DNA of 44,051 nt from a virus: the IMG/VR virus record IMGVR_UViG_3300031576_000110, positions 1-44,051 of that record; one strand, written 5' to 3'. This document shows positions 1 to 6,035 of the stretch, in pieces (the stretch's first letter is position 1; every line of letters begins with the position of its first letter). The translations under genes and the position numbers were made by a program. A model generated the notes under the pieces. That model did not search any database. It saw only the letters and a program-made list of their open reading frames with translations, and was not told the DNA's origin.

Positions 1-127
1 ATCCGCTACTTCTTGGAGGGCGGCTACCCATTCCTTCTGGTGTGGTGCAGGCTCGAACCCATACACGAATCGGAGAAAGTTTGCGAATGACCGGCGAGCG
101 TCTTGTCCTTTGTGCAGGAGGGCCTTA
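1..127. repeat. Terminal direct repeat, left copy
   Basis: These 127 bases are identical to 43925-44051. The exact length matches a k-mer overlap commonly left when a circular genome is assembled. It therefore most likely marks a closed circle rather than a true phage end, though a real terminal redundancy cannot be excluded. It lies inside the terminase large subunit gene. Confidence 0.97.
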
Positions 128-153
128 GTCTTATCACTAATCTGTAGCTGCAC
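1..153 (-). CDS. terL: Terminase large subunit, N-terminal piece across the contig junction
   Basis: This is the 5' end of the gene that continues at 44051-42677 (positions 1-127 duplicate the other end). The proposed start is GTG at 153-151, giving MQLQISDKTKALLHKGQD in frame with the rest. It overlaps the last 17 bases of the small terminase gene, suggesting translational coupling. No strong ribosome-binding site is visible, so a start further in (GTG 43990) remains possible. Confidence 0.8.
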   Translation of the reverse strand, partial: MQLQISDKTKALLHKGQDARRSFANFLRFVYGFEPAPHQKEWVAALQEVAD

Positions 154-565
154 CGCGCTCTAACAATTCGTCTACCTCTTCGTTGGAGGAGGCTTCGAGT
201 TCACGGGCCAGGGACGACAACGCTTTTGTTTCAGGGCTCTCATTTCCGGAACCAGCAGTAGGCTTAAGTACCTTTTCAAGGGCCCAGATTGCGGCCTTGA
301 GGCGGGAGGGGACTATGCCCCGTTCGCCTCCTCGTTTGGCTATATCTAGAATAATATTGGTATTCTCGACTACAGATTCCCGGAGTAGGACTATGGCTTG
401 GCTAGTTAAATCTTGTCGAAGTTCAGCAATCCTCTCACGAACTTCTGGCCTCTTCATCCAGGCCGTGGCAGTCTGAGGAGTCTTGTTAACCTCTCGGACG
501 GCGCGGGCCTGACTCCAGCCTTCTGCGACTAGGAGGCAGTATTTCTCCAGGGCTGGTTTAAGCAT
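137..565 (-). CDS. terS: Terminase small subunit
   Basis: DNA-recognition partner of the terminase motor. The N-terminal part (about residues 3-45) reads as a helix-turn-helix, with EGWSQARAVREV then TPQTATAWMKRPEVRERI, typical of small terminases that bind the packaging site. A long helical middle and an acidic tail (NEEVDELLERG) follow. I chose ATG 565 (142 residues) because the fold starts there. A GTG at 646 would add 27 unconvincing residues. It is the immediate upstream neighbour of terL, with a 17-base overlap. Transcription probably comes from the tandem promoters at 926-1035. Confidence 0.8.
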   Translation of the reverse strand: MLKPALEKYCLLVAEGWSQARAVREVNKTPQTATAWMKRPEVRERIAELRQDLTSQAIVLLRESVVENTNIILDIAKRGGERGIVPSRLKAAIWALEKVLKPTAGSGNESPETKALSSLARELEASSNEEVDELLERGAATD

Positions 566-685
566 TAGATAAATCCATGTCCTATTCGTAAGTAATTTTG
601 AAAGCTGAGTTTGCGGGGTATTAGAAGAGAAAATCGAAAGTAACACCAGCCCTCAAATAAGTAGTCGAGGCTCCAGCCACAGTGA

Positions 686-892
686 TTACAGTTTGTATAC
701 ATAGGAGTTAATCAATTCTAGAATCAGCTCTGAGTCCCAATCCCCAACGAAGGAGTATGGGGCAATAATGTCGCAGTCTCCGGCACAAAGAATCGGGTTG
801 AAGTCTGCACGAAGTCCCCAACCTATACAGTACGCTCCGGACATAAACGGGCCGGGCACCCAGTTGTGTCGTCGAAGTCTAGGCCGTAGCAT
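686..892 (-). CDS. Small hypothetical protein, first gene of the leftward block
   Basis: A 68-residue protein of unknown function. The start is fixed by a strong AAGGAGG nine bases before ATG 892. It begins with a basic stretch (MLRPRLRRHNW) followed by a neutral/acidic body rich in Gly, Cys and aromatics, ending ELILELINSYVYKL. A longer frame reaching to 1102 exists but runs through both promoters, so it is not used. It lies about 27 bases downstream of the predicted start of transcription from promoter 926-954, as the leader gene of the packaging operon. Confidence 0.7.
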   Translation of the reverse strand: MLRPRLRRHNWVPGPFMSGAYCIGWGLRADFNPILCAGDCDIIAPYSFVGDWDSELILELINSYVYKL

Positions 893-925
893 TTGTAATC
901 GCCTCCTTGTAATATATCTTCTTAG

Positions 926-954
926 ATTATAACATATCCGAAGAAGTTTGTCAA
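926..954 (-). promoter_or_regulatory. Leftward sigma70-type promoter (perfect consensus)
   Basis: On the minus strand TTGACA (954-949), 17-base spacer, TATAAT (931-926), with TGT immediately before the -10 (extended -10). Transcription would begin near 919 and read the small gene at 892, then the terminases. Confidence 0.9.
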
Positions 955-1006
955 GTGGGCGGGATTGGTTCCCCCTCGTGCTCCCCCTCCGTTCTCTTCT
1001 ATCTCT

Positions 1007-1035
1007 ATGATAACACATATTCCGAGGTTTGTCAA
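1007..1035 (-). promoter_or_regulatory. Leftward sigma70-type promoter, upstream member of a tandem pair
   Basis: On the minus strand TTGACA (1035-1030), 17-base spacer, TATCAT (1012-1007), with TGT before the -10. It lies 81 bp upstream of the promoter at 926-954, with no gene between them. Confidence 0.85.
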
Positions 1036-1454
1036 GTCCCCATCCCTGTGTGGCTGGGGTAGAAAGTGTTAGAATTTTTGGGGAGTGGGCCCCTGATGGC
1101 ATGGGGAATATTCAGCCGATTTATGTCGTAGTGACCACCCTTATATATACACACACCCACCAACACGGGGTCTGATTGAGCGCCCTGGCCCCACACTTCC
1201 CACACCTAGCCCCGAATCTCCCCAGAAAAAAGTGAGTATAGGTATAATGATATTGGCCTGAAACTATCCGATGCTAATACCAGTTCCTACTGTGCCGAGC
1301 CGTGCTACTCCGCGCTGAGATACACACAGAACCAGTCCGCCAACTACATAGTTTCTTCTATATTCGTTCGTAAGCCCGCAACGTTTCGCTTGACTGAATC
1401 ATCATACAGGCAGAACATGCACCTAGCACCTTGACAACCAAATACAACGAACCC
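1036..1454. other. Non-coding part of the divergent control region
   Basis: About 420 bases without a convincing gene, between the leftward promoters and the inverted-repeat cassette. A TATAAT occurs on the plus strand at 1243-1248 but has no matching -35. A TTGACA at 1431-1436 has no -10 at the right distance. There is no tRNA-like or terminator structure that I can support. The region could hold regulatory sites or an origin, but nothing shows this directly. Confidence 0.5.
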
Positions 1455-1481
1455 AACCGCTAGTTACTGTGTGGCACGTTC
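1455..1481. repeat. 27-bp inverted repeat, left arm
   Basis: The 27 bases starting AACCGCTAGTTACTGTG are the exact reverse complement of 1907-1933. The two arms face inward and enclose 425 bp with two small genes. No target-site duplication is visible outside the arms. Confidence 0.95.
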
Positions 1482-1531
1482 CACTGTAAAACGCGGGCGT
1501 CTCTAAATCGCCCTCGTAGGAAGGAACCCAC

Positions 1532-1738
1532 ATGGCAACACGCACGAAGGTTATCAACGCAGTGGATAGCACCGTCTCTGTCACGCAGATACGGCTGCAG
1601 ACCCACTACGGGAAGAATCACGATAAGGCCGGACAGCCTTGTATGTCATCGACTGACAAGGCAATGACAATCGCCTACGTGGTTCTTTCCAACGGTTTCA
1701 AGGGAACGGCATTCTGTGTCGCCCCGAAAACCGGCTAG
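1532..1738 (+). CDS. Small hypothetical protein, first gene in the inverted-repeat cassette
   Basis: 68 residues, no family recognised. ATG 1532 is preceded by a good AGGAAGGA site. The sequence is mixed, with a basic start (MATRTKVINAV), two Cys and a hydrophobic patch (AYVVLSNGFKGTAFCV). A small GGGCG/CGCCC hairpin (about 1494-1512) precedes the ribosome-binding site. It sits wholly between the inverted-repeat arms and overlaps the next gene by 23 bases. No promoter of the class seen elsewhere precedes it. Confidence 0.6.
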   Translation: MATRTKVINAVDSTVSVTQIRLQTHYGKNHDKAGQPCMSSTDKAMTIAYVVLSNGFKGTAFCVAPKTG

Positions 1739-1901
1739 TAACAAGGGTGAGCGAGACGAAGATTTGTTCTCCTTGAAGACATGGGCGGTCATCCTCGCAA
1801 AGCAACATGATGCCCGCACCATAGCAATGCTCGCTCTCCCACCCACCGTCGGCTGGGCCTGGAAGCATAACGAGGTGGATAACCCAGACCCCAGCAACTA
1901 A
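1716..1901 (+). CDS. Small hypothetical protein, second gene in the inverted-repeat cassette
   Basis: 61 residues from a GTG start inside the end of the previous gene, so probably translationally coupled. It has a charged N-terminus (MSPRKPASNKGERDEDLF) and a C-terminal part with Trp (GWAWKH). Function is unknown. The stop falls five bases before the right inverted-repeat arm, so the arms bound the gene pair closely. The unusual start and lack of a known family keep confidence moderate. Confidence 0.5.
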   Translation: MSPRKPASNKGERDEDLFSLKTWAVILAKQHDARTIAMLALPPTVGWAWKHNEVDNPDPSN

Positions 1902-1906
1902 TCTTC

Positions 1907-1933
1907 GAACGTGCCACACAGTAACTAGCGGTT
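1907..1933. repeat. 27-bp inverted repeat, right arm
   Basis: Exact reverse complement of 1455-1481. It begins five bases after the stop codon of the second cassette gene (stop ends at 1901) and is followed by a run of T. Confidence 0.95.
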
Positions 1934-1986
1934 TTTCTTTACCCCGAATCTCTGCCCCTACGTTGCCCAACAGGCCAGCCCTAACT

Positions 1987-2015
1987 ACCGTACCTATATC
2001 AAGGTGCGGTTTTTG
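1987..2015 (+). terminator. Rho-independent terminator after the cassette
   Basis: An eight-base-pair stem (ACCGTACC/GGTGCGGT, one G-T wobble) closes an 8-base loop and is followed by TTTTTGTT. It would stop rightward transcription from the inverted-repeat cassette before the zinc-protein operon. Confidence 0.8.
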
Positions 2016-2325
2016 TTATGCTCTGCTCTGAGCTTGCGTGAGGCCGAATCGCCCATATCCCAGCTAACCTATCTAAACCTAGCTAACCCTGCTCCTTGAT
2101 ACCCTGATTCGGGGTATCCCCCTATTGAGATATAATTAGCCATCCCACTAGATAGTTTATTATTGAGCTATCATGCCTTGCCTTCTTGTATCCTTAAATC
2201 CTCTGATTCTTTAATACTGCTGAACACACACGTAGATTCATAGTGTTTTATTCTGATACCACGCGGTCTCGCAGGGAATGGCGTGAGTCGGAGGGGGTAT
2301 CCCCACCTTGGAGTGGTCACAAAGT
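2016..2325. other. Non-coding region with short tandem 10-mers and a hairpin
   Basis: No gene is supported here. Three consecutive imperfect 10-mers (CAGCTAACCT, ATCTAAACCT, AGCTAACCCT) occupy 2061-2090. A perfect 7-bp stem with a 7-base loop (GATACCC/GGGTATC) follows at 2098-2118, then AT-rich sequence around 2128-2165. The combination would fit an origin or regulator-binding region, but this is only suggestive. Confidence 0.4.
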
Positions 2326-2354
2326 TTGACAAAAATGGGGGGCCGTGAGATGAT
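2326..2354 (+). promoter_or_regulatory. Rightward promoter of the zinc-protein operon
   Basis: TTGACA (2326-2331), 17-base spacer, GATGAT (2349-2354), with an extended -10 TGA. The -10 is weaker than at the other sites. The first gene starts at 2375. Confidence 0.7.
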
Positions 2355-2374
2355 AGTTGTGACCGAGCCAACGT

Positions 2375-2482
2375 ATGACCAAGCAAGAGAAAGGAACCGC
2401 CGTGTGTAGCAAGTGTGGGCATCCATTGCTAGCCCACATATTCATGCAACTCTGCCGATACTGTCCCTGTAGGAGGTTCTAG
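2375..2482 (+). CDS. 35-residue zinc-ribbon peptide
   Basis: Short open frame MTKQEKGTAVCSKCGHP... ending CRYCPCRRF. The CxxCGH and CxxCxC pairs are those of a small zinc ribbon. It lies 20 bases downstream of the promoter -10, and its last codons contain the AGGAGG site of the next gene. No strong ribosome-binding site precedes it. Function unknown; a regulatory or host-interaction role is possible. Confidence 0.55.
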   Translation: MTKQEKGTAVCSKCGHPLLAHIFMQLCRYCPCRRF

Positions 2483-2484
2483 GT

Positions 2485-2751
2485 ATGAGGTGCCCGCGAT
2501 GTAAGGTGTGGTCAACGTACCGCTCGCTTGACTTCTACGTATGGGAAGCCCCGTTCGGTAGGCTAGGCCGGGGTCATGTATGTGCTGCCTGCCAAGTGGA
2601 GCTAGATTACGGAACCAAAGCAAGAGTATACACTCAGGTCAAGGGACACGTTGACTTTGTGAATCCGAAGGATTTCTATATTACAAAGGAGAGAGGTGTC
2701 AGTGCGCTCATCGAACAGGACATAGATAGAATTGAGATAACTTATTTATAA
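2485..2751 (+). CDS. Small zinc-binding hypothetical protein
   Basis: 88 residues. Begins MRCPRCKVWSTYRSL and has a second pair in HVCAACQ, so a four-Cys zinc ribbon is likely in the first 40 residues. The C-terminal half is acidic/hydrophobic and has no motif. ATG 2485 follows AGGAGG. It is the second gene of the rightward operon, three bases after the 35-residue peptide. Function is not recognisable. Confidence 0.75.
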   Translation: MRCPRCKVWSTYRSLDFYVWEAPFGRLGRGHVCAACQVELDYGTKARVYTQVKGHVDFVNPKDFYITKERGVSALIEQDIDRIEITYL

Positions 2752-2762
2752 AGGAGGGCGAA

Positions 2763-3476
2763 ATGAAGCGATATGAAGGCTGGCACTTCAGCGCGGGGCG
2801 TGAGGCTTATGGTGAGCATCGGCCTATTGCGACAGGGACGCGGCTTGACATTGAAGGAGAGCCTAAGCTTTGTGCGCGCGGGCTGCATGGTTCAGCACGT
2901 GCTATTGACGCGTTGAGTTATGCTAGAGGCTCCATTGCCTCGCGGGTTGTTCTCAGTGGCACGATTGTAATAGGTACTGATAAGGCCGTTGCGACTCGTC
3001 GCCATCACAAGTCCGTGTTTGACGCCAACGGCCTGTTGCATCGCTTTGCGGTGTGGTGTGCGGGCATGGCTTTAACGCAAGAGCGCGAAGCGGGGAGAGA
3101 GCCGGATGCGCGCAGTTGGGCGGCACTGGATGCTAAGATGCAGTGGCTCAGCGGGATTGCAACCGATGAGGATTTGGCTGCCGCAAGGGACGCCGCAAGG
3201 GCCGCAAGGGACGCCTCAAGGGCCGTAGGGGCCGCCGCATGGGACGCAGGGGCCGCCGCAAGGGACGCCGCAGGGGCCTTAGGGGCCGCCGCAAGAGCCG
3301 CCGCAAGGGACTCTGCGTGGGCCGCAAGGGAGGCCGCAAGAGGCGCTGCATGGGCCGCAAGGGAGGCCGCAAGAGGCGCTGCATGGGCCATAGGGGACTT
3401 TGCAAAGGCCGCCGCAGTAGACGAGCAAAACCGTATACTTACCGCTGCTCTAGTCTACGTGGAGGGGCGGAATTAG
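2763..3476 (+). CDS. DUF7666-like protein with Ala-rich repeat tail (paralogue 1)
   Basis: 237 residues. The N-terminal ~90 residues (GWHFSAGREAYG, then LCARGLHGSARAIDALSYA, then SRVVLSGTIVIGTDK) resemble a phage domain of unknown function in which GLH..A.DAL.YA and a DKxVA motif recur. From about residue 138 it turns into a long repeat of roughly five residues (AARDA, AAWDA, AAREA), probably a helical repeat. It ends in a conserved NRILTAALVYVEGRN. The ribosome-binding site AAGGAGGG is strong. A paralogue lies at 3799. The repeat DNA is GC-rich compared with its neighbours. Function unknown. Confidence 0.8.
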   Translation: MKRYEGWHFSAGREAYGEHRPIATGTRLDIEGEPKLCARGLHGSARAIDALSYARGSIASRVVLSGTIVIGTDKAVATRRHHKSVFDANGLLHRFAVWCAGMALTQEREAGREPDARSWAALDAKMQWLSGIATDEDLAAARDAARAARDASRAVGAAAWDAGAAARDAAGALGAAARAAARDSAWAAREAARGAAWAAREAARGAAWAIGDFAKAAAVDEQNRILTAALVYVEGRN

Positions 3477-3523
3477 GAATGCATCTGGCAGTGATGATAG
3501 TAGGATAGTAGGCCACACAAAGT

Positions 3524-3553
3524 TTGACACAACTTCGCTGTCCCTGCTACGAT
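3524..3553 (+). promoter_or_regulatory. Rightward promoter before the Cys-rich gene at 3598
   Basis: TTGACA (3524-3529), 18-base spacer, TACGAT (3548-3553), extended -10 TGC, followed by AGAAG as at several other sites here. Confidence 0.75.
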
Positions 3554-3597
3554 AGAAGTGAGGCACTAGACCGACGTTCTTCTAATAGGAAGGGAAC

Positions 3598-3783
3598 ATG
3601 GCAATACGTAAGATAGGTGATGTATACACCACGTACTGCACCCACTGCATCATCGGCCAGCCCATTTGTCCGCTGTGTCGTGGGTGCCTAGCCTGTGGTA
3701 CTCATATCCATGGGGTAGGTTACTGCTCCGCTGGGTGTGGGACATACGACGTTGGACATAATCAATCAATCCGAACTAAATAG
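3598..3783 (+). CDS. Small Cys-rich probable zinc protein
   Basis: 61 residues with eight Cys and several His: YCTHCIIGQPICPLCRGCLACGTHIHG then YCSAGCG. This suggests two bound zinc ions or treble-clef/ribbon elements. ATG 3598 follows AGGAAGGGA. It is the first gene after its own promoter and lies between the two DUF7666-like paralogues. No family is recognised. The C-terminus is polar. Confidence 0.7.
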   Translation: MAIRKIGDVYTTYCTHCIIGQPICPLCRGCLACGTHIHGVGYCSAGCGTYDVGHNQSIRTK

Positions 3784-3798
3784 TAAGGAGCGTCAGGC

Positions 3799-4419
3799 AT
3801 GCGAGAGTACGCGGAGAGATATCATGGGTGGCACTTCAGCGCAGGGCGAGAGTCTTATGGCGAGCGTCGGCGCATCGCAACGGGAACGCTGCTTACCATC
3901 AAAGGAGAGCCCACGCTTTGTAGGAACGGGCTACATGCCAGCTACCGTGCCATTGACGCGCTAAGATATGGCAGTGGTCCTATTGTCTCGCGGGTGGTGT
4001 TGACTGGGAAAATCATACTTGACACCGATAAGGCTGTCGCTACTCGCCGAAAGCACAAACTGGTGTTTGACGCAACCGACCTATTGCATCGCTTCGCAGT
4101 CTGGGAAACGGGCGTAGCGTTGACGCAAGAGCGTGAAGCAGGGCGAGAGCCTCCTGCGCAAGTTTGGGCAGCGCTGGATGCCAAGATCGGGTGGCTTAGT
4201 GGTTCGTTAACTGCGGAGAAGTTGAACATCGCAAGCACTGCTACATGGTCTGCCGTTACATGGTACAATACATGGGACGCTGTAAGGGCTGTTACATGGT
4301 ACAGTGCATGGGACGCTGCAAAGGCTGCTGTGGAGGCTGCTGTGGGGGCCGTAGCAACAAGCGCCCAGAACCAGAGACTAGAACGCGCTCTGCTCTATGT
4401 CATGGGGAGGTACAGATGA
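3799..4419 (+). CDS. DUF7666-like protein with Trp/Ala repeat tail (paralogue 2)
   Basis: 206 residues. It aligns by eye with the protein at 2763 over about 130 residues (GWHFSAGRE, RNGLHASYRAIDALRY, SRVVLTGKI, DKAVATRR, LLHRFAVW, ALTQEREAGREP). In place of the pure Ala/Arg repeat its tail is WSAVTWYNTWDAVRAVTW, a shorter Trp-rich version of the same pentad pattern. The C-terminal QNQRLERALLYVMGRYR matches the paralogue. AAGGAG precedes ATG 3799. It overlaps the next gene by four bases. Function unknown. Confidence 0.8.
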   Translation: MREYAERYHGWHFSAGRESYGERRRIATGTLLTIKGEPTLCRNGLHASYRAIDALRYGSGPIVSRVVLTGKIILDTDKAVATRRKHKLVFDATDLLHRFAVWETGVALTQEREAGREPPAQVWAALDAKIGWLSGSLTAEKLNIASTATWSAVTWYNTWDAVRAVTWYSAWDAAKAAVEAAVGAVATSAQNQRLERALLYVMGRYR

Positions 4420-4514
4420 AGTTTGACTACTTTCTGGCCAACGAACTAGACCGTTGTCTCTCACTACCCGGACTGTCTAAAGGTCAATTGAGTTGTTCAC
4501 AGGAGGTGAGCTAA
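4416..4514 (+). CDS. 32-residue peptide overlapping the previous stop
   Basis: Starts ATG within the ATGA stop/start overlap of the preceding gene: MKFDYFLANELDRCLSLPGL, ending in SQEVS. ELDRCLSLP resembles ELDLCLNLP in the C-terminal domain of the protein at 4746, so it may be a fragment or a relative of that domain. Its last bases supply the AGGAGG for the next gene. Function unknown. Confidence 0.5.
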   Translation: MKFDYFLANELDRCLSLPGLSKGQLSCSQEVS

Positions 4515-4652
4515 ATGAAGGACTGGCCTAAGCACTACGAACCAACACTCTTCGATATCCTCTGGGCATTGCGGGCCCGAGGCATCGAGCTAGCCTGTGA
4601 TAATTGGTGCTGCTTCAGGGAGAGCGAGAGAGCGAAACATGTCAGCAGATAG
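4515..4652 (+). CDS. 45-residue hypothetical protein
   Basis: MKDWPKHYEPTLFDILWALR continues to a Cys cluster CDNWCC and ends RAKHVSR. ATG 4515 immediately follows the previous stop, with AGGAGGTGAG upstream. An amphipathic helix is likely in the first half. It overlaps the next small gene by 14 bases. No family recognised. Confidence 0.6.
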   Translation: MKDWPKHYEPTLFDILWALRARGIELACDNWCCFRESERAKHVSR

Positions 4653-4740
4653 ACACTGCCTCAAGTGTGGCAAGCGCATATATCATCCGGGGTTTTACTG
4701 CCTGTTCATATGTGGTAACTCTCCAATAGTACAGAAATAG
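4639..4740 (+). CDS. 33-residue zinc-ribbon-like peptide
   Basis: MSADRHCLKCGKRIYHPGFY then CLFICGN. The CxxCGK/CxxxC pattern is a minimal zinc ribbon. It overlaps the preceding gene by 14 bases and ends five bases before the large Cys-rich gene. There is no clear ribosome-binding site of its own, so coupling to the previous gene is likely. Confidence 0.5.
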   Translation: MSADRHCLKCGKRIYHPGFYCLFICGNSPIVQK

Positions 4741-4745
4741 TAACT

Positions 4746-6035
4746 ATGACACCCTGTTATGTACTGGCTTGTGATCAGACACCGTGGTTGAAATGGGAGA
4801 GAACAACCCTGTGGGGGTTTATTTGTCCAAAACATTCTCAATACAAGAACCATATTGATCAAAGGGTAAGCGTCCTAGACTCATGTTATCTCCACCCGCT
4901 GGGGCACTGTACCCCCAAGTATATCTACTTAAACCTCCGGGGGAAGCTAAAGCCTACCTGTCTGTCCGGCCCGCCACTCGGCCCGGCGGAGACATGGCGC
5001 AGTGGAGAGCTAATAATAGCCAAACAACTATCCACTTTACCTGCTGAGAAAAAGAAGTCAACACCTAAGCTCGAGTGTATAACCTGCGCGGGCGGCCTCC
5101 CTGTCTTCCCCCTCCACTGCCAGAAATGTAACACGAAACCGCTTTGCAAGGAGTGTTGTAACGGCCCTTGCTTTCTATGCAATGACTGTCATGACTCTTC
5201 ATGTCCAAGCTGTACTCCCTGTAGCATATGCGGCGGCGTACAACTACACCTTTACTGCTCAACGTGTAATAGTCCAACATGTGACGAGTGTAGTTGTTCC
5301 ATTTGCGTACAGTGTGACGACTGTCACAGGCTATGCGAGAACTGCGGAAGCTGCTCAAACGAATGCTCCTGTTTTAATGAGCCCGACGTTGCGGCGTCCC
5401 TTTGGGAACTCGACCTCTGCCTAAACCTGCCCCGGGTGGCTGCTCAATTCTACTGGCTAGAGTACCTGGCCTATCAAGCCCCACACTTCAAGCCCCGGTT
5501 CCAGAAGTTTGCCGAATTCCTCGCTGGTATATTCAGCCGATATATTGATATGGCAATAGGCGGAGAGCTTCGCTACGGGAGAAGTACTTGCAAAAATTCA
5601 AACGAGGTGATGCCCCGTATCGATGAACGAATCTCGCCTGCTCCTTCTCGTGGTACTGCATGGGCTGCGTGGTACGAACTAAGACAGGAGCTAGGCGATA
5701 GCATTCTCGAGGAGGCAGAGGATGCTTTGCTAAACGGGCAGTGGCATAACTCCGCAATTGGTGGCCCAGCGTGGGGTAAGTGTGTCTCTCTCCTCCGCAT
5801 GTACCTCAACGAAGATATTCCACCTGCGGTATTTGTTGACCAAGCGTTCAGCCTTGAGCACAATGGGGGGTATATATTCAACAAGTTGTGGGATGTGACT
5901 AACCTTGATAGCGTTCTTACCTGTAAGTTCAATGGGGAGCTAGACAAAATGCTCAAGTTCCTTCCTCTCAACGAGCAGTACGCCCGCCAAGTTGAGCGGA
6001 GATTCGCACCTAAACTAATGAGAGAAGGCGATTAA
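4746..6035 (+). CDS. Large Cys-rich zinc protein with a phage-specific C-terminal domain
   Basis: 429 residues. Residues 111 to about 211 hold 27 Cys in about 100 positions, mostly as CxxC pairs (LCKECCNGPCFLCNDCH, CSICVQCDDCHRLCENCG), implying several zinc sites in series. The last ~190 residues contain a pattern I recall from uncharacterised actinophage-type proteins: IGGPAWGKC, then FVDQAFSLEHNGGYIFNKLW. The N-terminal 100 residues also have paired Cys/His. It overlaps the next gene by one base. The biochemical role is unknown; multi-zinc scaffolding or nucleic-acid binding is possible. Confidence 0.75.
   Translation: MTPCYVLACDQTPWLKWERTTLWGFICPKHSQYKNHIDQRVSVLDSCYLHPLGHCTPKYIYLNLRGKLKPTCLSGPPLGPAETWRSGELIIAKQLSTLPAEKKKSTPKLECITCAGGLPVFPLHCQKCNTKPLCKECCNGPCFLCNDCHDSSCPSCTPCSICGGVQLHLYCSTCNSPTCDECSCSICVQCDDCHRLCENCGSCSNECSCFNEPDVAASLWELDLCLNLPRVAAQFYWLEYLAYQAPHFKPRFQKFAEFLAGIFSRYIDMAIGGELRYGRSTCKNSNEVMPRIDERISPAPSRGTAWAAWYELRQELGDSILEEAEDALLNGQWHNSAIGGPAWGKCVSLLRMYLNEDIPPAVFVDQAFSLEHNGGYIFNKLWDVTNLDSVLTCKFNGELDKMLKFLPLNEQYARQVERRFAPKLMREGD

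Noticed and set aside
686-1102. 138-codon extension of the small leftward gene
   Set aside because: The extra part spans two promoters; a strong AAGGAGG fixes the start at 892.
1036-1454. TATAAT at 1243-1248 as a rightward promoter
   Set aside because: The expected -35 position is C-rich and there is no TG extension.
1431-1459. TTGACA at 1431 as a promoter for the inverted-repeat cassette
   Set aside because: No -10-like sequence 16-18 bases downstream, so it does not match the class seen elsewhere.
3005-3405. Minus-strand Ala- and Leu/Arg-rich open frames
   Set aside because: Shadows of the repetitive GC-rich tail of the plus-strand gene at 2763; no ribosome-binding site and pure repeat composition.
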